Positions 63,991 through 64,000 of a stretch of DNA of 64,000 nt are shown here, piece by piece; positions within the stretch are counted from its first letter, which is position 1, and every line of letters starts with the position of its first letter. The DNA comes from Roseococcus thiosulfatophilus (GTDB lineage Bacteria > Pseudomonadota > Alphaproteobacteria > Acetobacterales > Acetobacteraceae). The stretch lies in the NCBI RefSeq assembly GCF_017311575.1, contig NZ_JAFFQY010000055.1:1-64000 (forward strand). The letters run 5' to 3'. Under the pieces are notes generated by a model, which saw only the letters and a program-made list of their open reading frames with translations, was not told the origin of the DNA and made no database searches. The position numbers were made by a program, and so were the translations under genes.

Positions 63991-64000
63991 AGATCGGGAT
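63987..64000 (+). CDS. dapB: Start of dapB (partial)
   Basis: The last 14 bases read ATGAAGATCGGGAT (MKIG), overlapping the dnaJ stop as ATGA. Dihydrodipicolinate reductase genes in alphaproteobacteria often follow dnaJ and begin MKIG; the rest lies outside the window. Confidence 0.55.

Overview
The window looks like a chromosome segment of a high-GC alphaproteobacterium, most likely a Roseomonas-like member of the Acetobacteraceae. This is inferred from the very GC-rich third codon positions, the Bug-type TctC receptor, the mix of Liv transport and acyl-CoA dehydrogenase genes, and the pstSCAB-phoU-phoB and dnaK-dnaJ-dapB orders. No marker gene fixes the species.

Positions 1 to about 33.4 kb are one end of a temperate podovirus-like prophage. 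Its left end lies outside the window; its right end abuts the 3' end of a tRNA-Lys(CTT) gene at 33412-33487. Reading leftward on the minus strand from 28.3 kb it holds a replication block (Toprim primase, P-loop helicase), the large terminase, portal, scaffold, major capsid protein, a spike-like protein, a lysis cassette (membrane protein, endolysin, Rz/Rz1), both tail-tube proteins, four internal (ejection) proteins and a beta-helix tailspike. The virion gene order is that of T7, but no RNA or DNA polymerase gene is seen. The genes are densely coupled by ATGA, GTGA and TGATG overlaps. The rightmost part holds a cluster of GTCAC/GTGAC operator-like sites, a CI/Cro-type switch with its own operator boxes, a plus-strand early operon of mostly unknown small genes ending in an excisionase-like gene, an opposing small membrane protein, and a tyrosine integrase.

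The most unusual phage gene encodes a 1116-residue protein in the internal virion protein block. It combines a DdrB/ParB-like domain with an apparently complete Zeta-toxin kinase domain, so it may be a polyvalent effector injected with the phage DNA.

From 33.5 kb the sequence is ordinary host chromosome. epmB and epmA (beta-lysylation of EF-P) are divergent, and a GAF-GGDEF diguanylate cyclase follows. Next on the minus strand come a Bug receptor, an alpha/beta hydrolase and an N-carbamoyl-amino-acid-hydrolase-like nitrilase, then livF, livG, a livH-livM fusion and a Liv-type binding protein. A strong hairpin separates these from a beta-oxidation operon (FadJ-like fusion enzyme plus two acyl-CoA dehydrogenases, resembling pimFCD). 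The phosphate operon pstS-pstC-pstA-pstB-phoU-phoB follows. On the plus strand are a TauE/SafE-like membrane protein and maeB; a repeat-bearing exported protein faces them. The window closes with a vWA-like protein, a membrane-anchored J-domain protein, dnaK, dnaJ and the first bases of dapB.
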